NCBI GenBank assembly: GCA_046593925.1 | Contig: JBKJQN010000008.1 | Span: 1-64,000, forward strand | Direction: 5' to 3' | DNA: 64,000 nt | DNA from: JAYVYM01 sp046593925 | GTDB taxonomy: Bacteria; Actinomycetota; Actinomycetes; Mycobacteriales; SCTD01 | Shown: positions 33,927-41,838 of the stretch, piece after piece | Position numbering within the stretch: position 1 is the stretch's first letter | How the letters are laid out: each line of letters starts with the position of its first letter | Notes under the pieces: model-generated | Seen by the model: only the letters and a program-made list of their open reading frames with translations | What the model was told of the DNA's origin: nothing | Databases searched by the model: none | Program-made: the position numbers and the translations under genes

Positions 33927-34937
33927 ATGAGCGTCAACATCGGCATCAACGGGTTCGGCCGCATCGGCCGGGACTACCTGCGGTACCTCCTGGCAGCCGA
34001 GGACAACGACCTCGAGGTGGTGGCTGTCAACGACGTCACGGACTCCGCGACGATGGCTCGGCTCCTCCGCAACGACAGCACCTTCGGCCCGTTGCACCGC
34101 ACCGTTGAGGACCTCGGCGACGCGATCGCCGTGGACGGCCACAAGATCGCCATCAGCTCCGAGCGTGACCCGGCGAAGCTGGCCTGGCGCGACCACGGCG
34201 TGGAGATCGTCATAGAGTCGACAGGCCGTTTCCGCACGCGCGAGGCTGCGGCAGCGCACCTGGGGGCCGGCGCGTCGAAGGTGCTGCTGTCCTCCCCGGG
34301 CAAGGGCGTCGACGCCACGATCGTGATGGGGGTCAACGACCAGACCTACGACCCGGCGCGGCACCACGTCGTCTCGAACGCGTCGTGTACGACGAACTGC
34401 GTCGCGCCGATGGTGAAGGTGCTGCTCGACGGCTTCGGCATCGAGCAGGGCTACATGACCACCGTGCACGCCTACACCGGCGACCAGAACCTGCTGGACG
34501 GGCCGCACAAGGACCCGCGCCGCGCCCGTTCCGCCGCGGTGAACATCATTCCCACGACCACCGGGGCTGCCCGGGCCGTCGGCGAGGTCATCCCGGCGAT
34601 GAAGGGCCGGCTGGACGGTGTGGCCCTGCGCGTGCCGGTCGTCGACGGCTCCCTGGTGGACCTCGCGGTCCTGCTGGACCGGAAGGCCACCGTGGCGGAA
34701 GTGAACGACGCGTTCCGCGCAGCCGGAGCCGCCGGGCCGCTGGCCGGTCGGTTGCGATACACCACCGATCCCGTCGTCTCCAGCGACGTGATCGGTGACT
34801 CGGCCTCCTGCGTCTTCGACTCCGAGCTGACCCAGGCCGCCGGCAGACTGGTCAAGGTCTTCGGCTGGTACGACAACGAGTGGGGCTACACCGCGCGCCT
34901 GGTGGACCTGACCCGGCTCGTCGCGCGCCAGGGCTGA
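33927..34937 (+). CDS. gap: Glyceraldehyde-3-phosphate dehydrogenase (type I)
   Basis: 336 residues. NAD-binding INGFGRIGRDYLRYLL at the N-terminus, catalytic SNASCTTNC with Cys about 154, HAYTGDQNLLDGPHKDPRRA, and the C-terminal WYDNEWGYTARLVDL are all intact. It oxidises glyceraldehyde-3-phosphate to 1,3-bisphosphoglycerate. Here it leads a ferredoxin-oxidoreductase operon (three bases to the next gene) rather than a glycolytic pgk-tpi cluster, so it may be a second copy for low-oxygen metabolism. It is divergent from the P1B-5 ATPase across a 204-base intergenic region. Confidence 0.95.
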   Translation: MSVNIGINGFGRIGRDYLRYLLAAEDNDLEVVAVNDVTDSATMARLLRNDSTFGPLHRTVEDLGDAIAVDGHKIAISSERDPAKLAWRDHGVEIVIESTGRFRTREAAAAHLGAGASKVLLSSPGKGVDATIVMGVNDQTYDPARHHVVSNASCTTNCVAPMVKVLLDGFGIEQGYMTTVHAYTGDQNLLDGPHKDPRRARSAAVNIIPTTTGAARAVGEVIPAMKGRLDGVALRVPVVDGSLVDLAVLLDRKATVAEVNDAFRAAGAAGPLAGRLRYTTDPVVSSDVIGDSASCVFDSELTQAAGRLVKVFGWYDNEWGYTARLVDLTRLVARQG

Positions 34938-34940
34938 GTC

Positions 34941-35519
34941 GTGATCGAGGTGCGGTTCCACGGCCGCGGCGGACAGGGGGTCGTGACAGCCGCTGAGCTG
35001 CTGTCGGTGGCGGCCTTCTTGGACGGTCACGAGGCGCAGGCCTTCCCGAGCTTCGGCTCCGAGCGGATGGGCGCCCCGGTCGTGTCGTTCTGCCGGATCT
35101 CGGACGTTGCCATCCGGGTCCGCGAACCGGTCGCCCAGCCCGACGCGGTGGTGGTGCTCGATGCGAGCCTGCTCCATCAGGTCGAGGTGTTCGCCGGCCT
35201 GTCACCCACCGGGTATGTGCTCATCAACTCCGCGCGCTCCCTGCAGGAGCTGGGGATCGCGGAGCTCGCTGACTGCCACGACCCTGAGCGTCTGGTCACC
35301 CTGCCCGCCACCGAGCTGGCCAGGAAGCACCTGGGCAAACCACTGCCGAACGTGTGCTTGCTCGGGGCCTTTGCTGCCCTGACCGCCAGCGTGTCGCTCG
35401 GCTCGATCGAGGCTGCGGTGAAGGGCAGGTTTGCCGGCGGCGTCGCCGACCTCAACGTCGCGGCTGCCCGGGCCGCGTACGAGAACGTCAGGCAGGTCCG
35501 CCATGCGCCAGCAGATTGA
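34941..35519 (+). CDS. porC: 2-Oxoacid:ferredoxin oxidoreductase, gamma subunit
   Basis: 192 residues from GTG 34941. The signature VRFHGRGGQGVVTAAELLSV at the N-terminus and FPSFGSERMGAPVVSFCRIS define the gamma subunit of pyruvate/2-oxoacid:ferredoxin oxidoreductases. The 3' end overlaps the alpha-subunit start by 17 bases. Subunit order gamma-alpha-beta is that of the four-subunit type; the missing delta (ferredoxin) subunit is found as a fusion in the last gene. The substrate is probably pyruvate but is not provable from this subunit. Confidence 0.92.
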   Translation: MIEVRFHGRGGQGVVTAAELLSVAAFLDGHEAQAFPSFGSERMGAPVVSFCRISDVAIRVREPVAQPDAVVVLDASLLHQVEVFAGLSPTGYVLINSARSLQELGIAELADCHDPERLVTLPATELARKHLGKPLPNVCLLGAFAALTASVSLGSIEAAVKGRFAGGVADLNVAAARAAYENVRQVRHAPAD

Positions 35520-36744
35520 GGGGTCCCGGGCGATCGCCCAGGCCGTGGCCTGGTGTCGTCCCGCGGTCGTGCCCGCGTACCCGATCACGCCGCAGACCCA
35601 CATCGTCGAAGCCGTCGGCGCCTTCGCGAAGGCGGGCACGCTGGTCCCTTGCGAGTACCTCACCGTCGAGTCCGAGTTCAGCGCGATGTCGGCGGCAATC
35701 GGCGCTTCGGCAGCCGGGGCACGTACCTACACCGCCACCGCCAGCCAGGGGTTGCTCTTCATGGCGGAGGCGCTCTACAACGCCGCCGGCCTCGGACTGC
35801 CCATCGTGATGACGGTGGCGAACCGGGCCATCGGTGCGCCCATCAACATCTGGAACGACCACAGCGACTCGATGAGCCAGCGTGACGCCGGCTGGGTGCA
35901 GCTCTACGCCGAGGACAACCAGGCAGCTGTCGGGCTGCACGTCGTGGCCTTCCGGCTGGCCGAAGAGCTGTCGGTCCCGGTGATGGTGTGTGTCGACGGG
36001 TTCGTCCTGACCCACGCCTTCGAGCCGATCGAGCTGCCCGGCCAGGAGCTCGTCGACGGCTACCTCCCGCCCTACCGGCCGCGGCAGGTGCTGGACCCGG
36101 ACGATCCGGTCACGATCGGGGCGATGGTCGGGCCGGAGGCGTTCACCGAGGTGCGCTACCTGGCGCACCACCAGCTCCTGCAGGCCATCGAGGGCTTTCC
36201 CCGGCTCGCGGCCGAGTACTCGGCGGCCTCGGGCCAGGCCATGTCGGCGCTCTCGAGCTACCACGTCGAAGGCGCCCGAACGGTGGTGGTGGCGCTGGGC
36301 TCCGTGGCGGGCACGATCAAGGACGCGGTGGACGAGCTGGACGACCCCGTCGGGGTCGTGACCCTCACCCTGTACCGCCCGTTCCCCGCAGCGGCTGTCC
36401 GCGAGACGCTGTCGGCAGCCGACCACGTCATCGTGCTCGAGCGGGCCTTCGCACCGGGCGCGGGTGGTGTCGTCAGTGCCGATGTCCGGGTTGCCCTGGC
36501 GGGCCTCCCGACGACGGTGAGCACCGTCGTCGCAGGACTCGGGGGACGCGCCGTCACCAAGGTGTCGGTACAGAGGATGCTTGCCCAGGCCGGCGAGGGA
36601 CGGCTGGCGGAGCTCAGCTTCCTGGATCTGCGTACCGACCTGATCGATCGCGAGCTGGGCCGTCGCGACGACGTGCACCGGACCGGCCCGCACGCGGCGC
36701 ACCTGCTGCGCGAGACCGGTGTCCCCGCAACCCGGATCGGATGA
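35503..36744 (+). CDS. porA: 2-Oxoacid:ferredoxin oxidoreductase, alpha subunit
   Basis: 413 residues from ATG 35503; the longer frame upstream overlaps porC and is not used. Thiamine-pyrophosphate pyrimidine-domain blocks include VPAYPITPQTHIVEAVGAFA, CEYLTVESEFSAMSAAIGAS, GLLFMAEALYNAAGLGLPIV, and WNDHSDSMSQRDAGWVQLYA. The transketolase C-like domain contains VGVVTLTLYRPFP. With the beta subunit it oxidatively decarboxylates a 2-oxoacid, giving acyl-CoA and reduced ferredoxin. The Asn-Asp-His-Ser-Asp stretch is typical of pyruvate-type enzymes. Confidence 0.93.
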   Translation: MRQQIEGSRAIAQAVAWCRPAVVPAYPITPQTHIVEAVGAFAKAGTLVPCEYLTVESEFSAMSAAIGASAAGARTYTATASQGLLFMAEALYNAAGLGLPIVMTVANRAIGAPINIWNDHSDSMSQRDAGWVQLYAEDNQAAVGLHVVAFRLAEELSVPVMVCVDGFVLTHAFEPIELPGQELVDGYLPPYRPRQVLDPDDPVTIGAMVGPEAFTEVRYLAHHQLLQAIEGFPRLAAEYSAASGQAMSALSSYHVEGARTVVVALGSVAGTIKDAVDELDDPVGVVTLTLYRPFPAAAVRETLSAADHVIVLERAFAPGAGGVVSADVRVALAGLPTTVSTVVAGLGGRAVTKVSVQRMLAQAGEGRLAELSFLDLRTDLIDRELGRRDDVHRTGPHAAHLLRETGVPATRIG

Positions 36745-36757
36745 GGTGGACGCTGTG

Positions 36758-37756
36758 GTGACGGAGGGCGTCAAGTTTTACCAGATCGGCAGCAGGGCGG
36801 TCGGGAACCGGCTGCTGGACCAGTCGCAGCGCACCGGCCAGGCGAGCCCCGACCGACAGAACACCCTGAACTCTGGCCATCGGGCCTGCCAGGGCTGCGG
36901 CGAGGCACTCGGGGCGCGCTATGTCGTGGACGCCGCCTTCCGGGCCGCCAAGGGCAAGCTGATCGCCGTCAACGCCACCGGGTGCCTGGAGGTCTTCTCG
37001 ACGCCGTACCCGGAGAGCTCGTGGCAGCTGCCGTGGCTCCACTCGCTGTTCGCCAACGCGGCCTCGGTCGCTGCCGGTGTCGCCGCGGCGTTGCAGGCGG
37101 GTGGACAGGACGACGTCCGGGTGCTGGCCCAGGGGGGTGACGGAGCCACCGTCGACATCGGCTTGGCCGCGCTGTCGGGGATGTTCGAGCGCAACGACGA
37201 CGTCCTTTACGTCTGCTACGACAACCAGGCGTACATGAACACCGGCGTACAACGATCGGGGGCGACGCCACCGGCTGCCCGGACCGCCACGACGGAGGCG
37301 GTCGGGCCGCACCCGGGCAACCGGTTCGGTACCGGCAAGGACATGCCGCGTATCGCCATGGCACACGGGATCCCCTACGTGGCCACCGCGACCGTCGCTG
37401 AGTTGCACGACCTCGAGGCCAAGGTGGAGAAGGCGATGTCGCTTCGCGGTGCCCGCTACCTGCACGTCCTCGTGCCCTGCCCGCTGGGCTGGGGCTCGGC
37501 TCCGGCCGACACGATCCAGCTCGCGCGGCTTGCCCAGCGCAGCGGGCTGTTCCCGGTGTTCGAGGCGGAGCACGGTGAGGTCACCTCCACCCTGCCGATC
37601 CGTGGACGGGTCCCCGTCGAGGACTACGTGAGGCCGCAGAAGCGATTCTCCCACCTGTTCGGTGAGCGGCCAGCCACCGCGGTGCTCAGCGCGCTGCAGG
37701 CGCTCGCTGACCGCAACATCGCGCGGTACGACCTGCTCCCCGAGGAAGTGCGTTGA
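36758..37756 (+). CDS. porB: 2-Oxoacid:ferredoxin oxidoreductase, beta subunit
   Basis: 332 residues. Three in-frame GTGs are close together (36746, 36755, 36758); the last has the best spacing from GAGGTGG. The block CQGCGEALGARYVVDA carries the cysteines of the beta-subunit cluster, LAQGGDGATVDIGLAALSG is the TPP diphosphate/Mg-binding motif and YDNQAYMNTGVQRSGATPPA follows it. Overlaps the next gene at its stop region. All catalytic pieces of a working enzyme are present in the operon. Confidence 0.92.
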   Translation: MTEGVKFYQIGSRAVGNRLLDQSQRTGQASPDRQNTLNSGHRACQGCGEALGARYVVDAAFRAAKGKLIAVNATGCLEVFSTPYPESSWQLPWLHSLFANAASVAAGVAAALQAGGQDDVRVLAQGGDGATVDIGLAALSGMFERNDDVLYVCYDNQAYMNTGVQRSGATPPAARTATTEAVGPHPGNRFGTGKDMPRIAMAHGIPYVATATVAELHDLEAKVEKAMSLRGARYLHVLVPCPLGWGSAPADTIQLARLAQRSGLFPVFEAEHGEVTSTLPIRGRVPVEDYVRPQKRFSHLFGERPATAVLSALQALADRNIARYDLLPEEVR

Positions 37757-37758
37757 CG

Positions 37759-39393
37759 ATGGACAAGCCCTTCGCGATCACGTTGGACGTCCGCTCCAGC
37801 CTGGCCAATCACACCGGCTCCTGGCGCAGCGAGCGCCCCGTGTACGTCGACGGTCTGCCGCCGTGCAACCACGCCTGCCCTGCAGGCGAGCAGATCCAGG
37901 GGTGGCTGTACTCCGCGGAGGACGGCAGCTACGAGACCGCGTGGCGGCGGCTGGTGAAGGACAACCCGTTCCCGGCCGTCATGGGCCGGGTCTGCTACCA
38001 CCCCTGTGAAACGGCGTGCAACCGCGCGGAGCTCGACAGCGCTGTGGGCATCAACTCCGTGGAGCGCTTCCTCGGTGACGAGGCGATCAGGCAGGGCTGG
38101 CAGCTGCCAGCCGCTGGAGTCCCGACCGGCAAGCGGGTCCTCGTCGTGGGTGCCGGCCCGTCGGGCCTGTCCGCGGCCTACCACCTTCGCCTGCTGGGCC
38201 ACGCCGTTGAGATCCACGAGGCGGGGAGCCAGCCCGGCGGGATGATGCGTTTCGGCATCCCCACCTTCCGGCTGCCCCGTGACGTCCTCGACAGCGAGGT
38301 CGACCGGCTGTTGGCCACCGGCGTCACGCTGAAGCTCGACACCCGGGTCGATGACCTCACCGAGGCGATGCTGGTGGGGTCGTTCGACGCCGCCTTCCTG
38401 GCCGTCGGCGCGCAGCTGAGCCACCGCGCGTACATCCCCGCGGGGCAGGCGGCCCGGATCGTGGACGCGCTGGCCGTCCTCGGCAGCGTCAACTCCGGCG
38501 AGCGGCCCCAGCTGGGCCGCACGGTCATCGTCTACGGCGGCGGTAACACTGCGATGGATGCGGCCCGCACGGCGCGCAGGCTCGGCGCCGACGATGCCAT
38601 CATCGTCTACCGCCGAACGCAGGCGCAGATGCCGGCCGCCGCCGTGGAGCTGCAGGAGGCCCTCGACGAGGGCGTTCGCGTCAGGTGGCTGCGCACCATC
38701 ACCGGGATCGACGGTGACATCACCACTCTGGAGCGGATGCAGCTGGACGACGACGGCGTGCCACAGCCGACCGGTGAGTTCGAGCAGATCACCGGTGAGA
38801 CCGTCGTGCTCGCCCTCGGACAGGACGTCGACCGGAGCCTGCTGGACACCGTGCCCGGACTGTCCATCGCCCAGGGGGTGCTCCAGGTCGACGACACGAT
38901 GATGACCGGCTGCCCCGGCGTCTTCGCGGGCGGCGACGCGGTGCCCGCGCAGCGCTCGGTGACCGTCGGCATCGGGCACGGCAAGGCCGTCGCCGGGCAC
39001 ATCGACGCCTGGCTGCGCCATGGGTCCTCGGTGCCGGCGGGCCCGGTCGAGCTCGGCATGCCGGTGGCCTTCGGAGAGCTCAACCCCTGGTACTTCAGCG
39101 ACGCGCCGCACGCCGTACGTCCCCGGCTCGACGCGGCGCGCCGGGTGACCGACTTCGGTGAGGTCGTCGGCGGCCTCGACGGCGACACGGCGGTGTACGA
39201 GGCGCGGCGCTGCCTGTCGTGCGGCAACTGCTTCGGCTGCGACAACTGCTTCGGCGTCTGCCCGGACAACGCCGTCCTGAAGGTCGAGACCGGGCACGGG
39301 TACGCCATCGACTACGACTACTGCAAGGGCTGCGGCCTGTGCGTCGCCGAGTGCCCGAGTGGCGCGATCGTCATGGAGCCGGAGGAGACCTGA
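37759..39393 (+). CDS. GltD-like NAD(P)H:ferredoxin oxidoreductase fused to a 2x[4Fe-4S] ferredoxin
   Basis: 544 residues from ATG 37759 (GAGGAAG ten bases upstream). Order: an Fe-S domain with CNHACPAGEQIQGWLY and CYHPCETACNRAELD (about 35-95); FAD site VLVVGAGPSGLSAAYHL; NAD(P) site TVIVYGGGNTAMDAARTARR; second FAD block GCPGVFAGGDAV; and from about residue 480 a ferredoxin with CLSCGNCFGCDNCFGVCPDN and CKGCGLCVAECPSGA. The ferredoxin replaces the separate delta subunit of PorCAB. The protein probably passes electrons between ferredoxin and NAD(P)H. It closes the gap-porCAB operon. Confidence 0.9.
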   Translation: MDKPFAITLDVRSSLANHTGSWRSERPVYVDGLPPCNHACPAGEQIQGWLYSAEDGSYETAWRRLVKDNPFPAVMGRVCYHPCETACNRAELDSAVGINSVERFLGDEAIRQGWQLPAAGVPTGKRVLVVGAGPSGLSAAYHLRLLGHAVEIHEAGSQPGGMMRFGIPTFRLPRDVLDSEVDRLLATGVTLKLDTRVDDLTEAMLVGSFDAAFLAVGAQLSHRAYIPAGQAARIVDALAVLGSVNSGERPQLGRTVIVYGGGNTAMDAARTARRLGADDAIIVYRRTQAQMPAAAVELQEALDEGVRVRWLRTITGIDGDITTLERMQLDDDGVPQPTGEFEQITGETVVLALGQDVDRSLLDTVPGLSIAQGVLQVDDTMMTGCPGVFAGGDAVPAQRSVTVGIGHGKAVAGHIDAWLRHGSSVPAGPVELGMPVAFGELNPWYFSDAPHAVRPRLDAARRVTDFGEVVGGLDGDTAVYEARRCLSCGNCFGCDNCFGVCPDNAVLKVETGHGYAIDYDYCKGCGLCVAECPSGAIVMEPEET

Positions 39394-39718
39394 GCCAGGG
39401 ACAAGACTGGGTCGCGTCCGACAGGGGCCAGCCCCGGCACGTAGGTGACGTTCACCTCCACCTCCACCGACGCGCCACCGCCTCGTCAAGGTGGGGCCGT
39501 AGGAGATGGAGGTGGGTCCTGATCATGACCGTCGCCCGCGTACGGACGGACTCCCACAGCGCCTCGGTCGACGCGGCTGTGGCTTCCTTCATGTCCGTAC
39601 CGGCCAGCAGCGGTACCGCGGTGTCGCGGTGCTGGGCTGTGGTGGGGGTCGGACCGGTGGCAGGTCGGCGCACGGCAAGCGGGTCACCGTGCGCCGACGC
39701 GATCTAGCCGTACCGGGC
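39394..39718. other. No recognisable gene
   Basis: 325 bases after the operon. A minus-strand frame contains MKEATAASTEALWESVRTRA, which looks helical, but it has no supported start context or known family. No terminator-like hairpin with a T-run was seen. Confidence 0.4.
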
Positions 39719-39766
39719 CTACTTCTTGGTGCTGGTGGTCGTCTCGCAACCGCACTCCTTGCACAT
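39719..39766 (-). CDS. Micro-ORF: 15-aa Cys-rich peptide MCKECGCETTTSTKK
   Basis: ATG at 39766 is preceded by GGGAGG at a six-base spacing, an excellent ribosome-binding site, and the frame closes after 15 residues at a TAG. The peptide is MCKECGCETTTSTKK: a C-x2-C-x-C metal-binding-like head and a Thr/Lys tail. Similar Cys heads occur at the N-termini of HypB-type nickel proteins. A longer upstream in-frame extension is Arg/Pro-rich and has no start signal, so the short form is preferred. Confidence 0.5.
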   Translation of the reverse strand: MCKECGCETTTSTKK

Positions 39767-40147
39767 GACGTTCCTCCCTTCTCTGGGGGACCGGGAGCTG
39801 GCGGTCGGCCGCGGCGGCCGGCCGGGGGCGAGTGGGCGGGACGTGCTCGTGAGCCAGGCGAGGGCAGCAGCCGCGGCGACCGGGCGGACGTCGTGCAGCG
39901 CGACGTCCGCCGTTGGCCGTGATCGGCAGCAGGTCGGCGGATGGTCCCGGCCAGCGACGCGGCCACGACGTAGCCGCAAGGGTTGGGGCGCAGCGCTACG
40001 AGCAGACCCGCGGGTCGTTCCGGTCGTGCGGGCGGCCGGTCAGCAGGTGGCCGGTCCGATGCGCCGCACCGGAAACTCGCCCGCCGGCATCCGTGGTGCG
40101 ACTGATGCTCGTGGTCACCGTGGCCTCACGCTCTATTGGACAGGTTA
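39767..40147. other. No recognisable gene
   Basis: 381 bases between the micro-ORF and the regulator's operator-like site. Frames on both strands are Arg/Ala/Pro-rich shadows. The stretch holds the upstream regions of the divergent micro-ORF and regulator, but no promoter could be fixed with confidence. Confidence 0.4.
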
Positions 40148-40160
40148 GTCTATGTTAGAC
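40148..40160. promoter_or_regulatory. Inverted repeat GTCTA-TGT-TAGAC before the HTH regulator
   Basis: Perfect 5-base arms around a 3-base spacer stand out in an otherwise GC-rich region. TATGTT (40151-40156) inside it could be a -10 box. It lies 50 bases before the regulator start, a position that suits autoregulation. Confidence 0.5.
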
Positions 40161-40210
40161 ACGTCGGACGCTTCCGTCAAGAGCCCGGCCGTGAGAGAAG
40201 GGGCGCCAGG

Positions 40211-40912
40211 ATGGACCCGGACCGTTTCGCTGTCCAGGTGTCGGGTGTCGCGGCGCTGCACGACCCGGTTCGCCGAAACCTGTACCTGTACGTCAGCGTG
40301 CAGCCCGAGCCGGTCAGCCGCGACCAGGCCAGCGAGGGCGTCGGCGTCGCGCGGCATACCGCGAAATTCCACCTGGACAGGCTCGTTGAGGCAGGACTGC
40401 TCGTGACCGACTACAAGCGCCTGACCGGCCGACGCGGCCCCGGTGCGGGACGCCCGTCCAAGCTTTACGCCCGCTCGTCGCAAGCGGTGTCGGTGACCCT
40501 GCCCGAGCGCCACTACGAGCTCGCCGGGCAGCTCATGGCGTGCGCCATCAGGGACTCCGGTCGGGACGGCACGCCGGCTGCCGGCGCGCTGCAGGCCGTG
40601 GCCGACGAGTGCGGACGCAGGGTCGCAGAGCAGGCACGGGCCGCCCTCGGGGCCGAGCCGACGAGGGAGCATCTGCTGGAGGTCATCACCCGCACGCTGG
40701 TCGCGAGCGGCTACGAGCCGCACCGCCGCGGCGACGAGGTCACCCTCGTGAACTGTCCCTTCGACGCGCTGGCCCGCGAGCACAGCGCCCTGGTCTGCAG
40801 CATGAATCTGGCGCTGCTGACCGGCGTGGCCGACCAGCTCTCCGCCGGCCGGCTTAGCGCCCGGCTGGATCCTGCCGGCGGCCGCTGCTGCGTGGTCCTG
40901 ACGGCGAGCTGA
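40211..40912 (+). CDS. HTH transcriptional regulator, ArsR/SufR-like with C-terminal cysteines
   Basis: 233 residues from ATG 40211. The winged-helix domain spans about 10-95: LHDPVRRNLYLYV, GVARHTAKFHLDRLVEAGLL, and the Arg/Gly wing GRRGPGAGRPSKLYAR. The C-terminal sensor part holds LVNCPFDALAREHSALVCSM and RCCVVL, cysteines placed like Fe-S or metal ligands in SufR-type repressors. The inverted repeat at 40148-40160 is a likely own operator. It stands alone, between the PFOR operon and the fdhA region. Ligand and targets are inferred only. Confidence 0.8.
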   Translation: MDPDRFAVQVSGVAALHDPVRRNLYLYVSVQPEPVSRDQASEGVGVARHTAKFHLDRLVEAGLLVTDYKRLTGRRGPGAGRPSKLYARSSQAVSVTLPERHYELAGQLMACAIRDSGRDGTPAAGALQAVADECGRRVAEQARAALGAEPTREHLLEVITRTLVASGYEPHRRGDEVTLVNCPFDALAREHSALVCSMNLALLTGVADQLSAGRLSARLDPAGGRCCVVLTAS

Positions 40913-41330
40913 GCCGGCCGTGGGCTGCACCGTGCCGCGAGCGACGAAGGCGACAAGCGGCTCGAGTCGCCACAACGCGCAGCGTCCGGTCGGTCCAGTG
41001 GTGCTGGACGGGGCCGCACCGCAGACCTGCCGCAGCCGGCAGCGCGCGTCTCCGCGCTCCTCAGGATGCCCGGGCCCCTCCGTCAGCTCCACGGCGATGC
41101 CTTCGCTCTGGACGCAGCCACGCAAGCGCGTTCAGATTTCCGTGCGGCACGCCCGCCTTCCACGACGGCCGCGCTGCCGCGTCCGGCCCAGGCCTGACCG
41201 AATGGAGGGGGACGAAGGATCGATCAGGGCGGTTTAGGGCCCGGCTCCGAGAAGGGCTTGACCTTGCCGTCCGGGCGGGGTGAGGTCGAGGACAAGCCAT
41301 ACACCGGACCCACCTGTGAGGAGCGCCCCC
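40913..41330. other. No recognisable gene
   Basis: 418 bases without a motif I can name. A minus-strand frame with SEGIAVELTEGPGHPEERGD is the only protein-like piece, and it is short. The 3' part holds the GAGGAG ribosome-binding site of the aquaporin-like gene. Confidence 0.4.
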
Positions 41331-41744
41331 ATGGATAGCGCCCCCGCATCTCCCTGCGCCGCCGGGCTGCTCGGCGCCGCGGTGCTCATCATCGCCGGCC
41401 CCGGCTCCGTGGTCGCCGCGCTCACGGTTGGCGACGGCCACCTCGACTCCGCCGGCCCGGGCATCGTTGGCCTGTCGTTCGCAGTGGTGGTCGCCCTTGT
41501 CGTCTGCGCCTTCGGCTCGACGTCCGGTGCCCACATCAATTCCGTCGGCTCCGTCGTCCTGGCTGCCACAGCCCGCTTCCCCCGGCGTGACGTCGCGTGG
41601 AGCCAGGACCCGGCCTACGTCATCGGCTCGCTGCTCGCTGGACTCACGGCTGCCTCCGCCTACGTTCTCATCGCGCGTCCGGAGGACCACGACACGATCG
41701 ACACCCCAGGCACGCAGGGCGAGGTCCTCGGCTCGCGGACCTGA
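41331..41744 (+). CDS. Shortened MIP/aquaporin-family protein
   Basis: 137 residues instead of about 230. Helix 1 (AAGLLGAAVLIIAGPGSVVA), helix 2 and the first half-pore block GSTSGAHINSVGSVVLAATA are present, but the normal NPA is NSV. After RFPRRDV the sequence jumps to what looks like the last helix (DPAYVIGSLLAGLTAASAYV). The middle helices and the second NPA motif are missing while the frame is kept. ATG with GAGGAG upstream. Probably not a working channel. Confidence 0.7.
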   Translation: MDSAPASPCAAGLLGAAVLIIAGPGSVVAALTVGDGHLDSAGPGIVGLSFAVVVALVVCAFGSTSGAHINSVGSVVLAATARFPRRDVAWSQDPAYVIGSLLAGLTAASAYVLIARPEDHDTIDTPGTQGEVLGSRT

Positions 41745-41838
41745 CCCGCCGTGCCAGCACCTGCGCTCCGAACACCCGCAGCCCGTACCGCTCCACCGGC
41801 CGCGCACCGTGGCCGTCGTATCCAGGGAGGACAGACGC

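Noticed and set aside
39767..39979. 86-codon version of the Cys-rich micro-ORF
   Set aside because: The added N-terminal 71 residues are Arg/Pro-rich shadow sequence, and the strong ribosome-binding site points to the internal ATG.
40136..40156. TTGGAC / TATGTT as a -35/-10 promoter pair
   Set aside because: Only about 9 bases separate the boxes, too short for a sigma-70-type promoter; the inverted repeat is kept as an operator candidate only.
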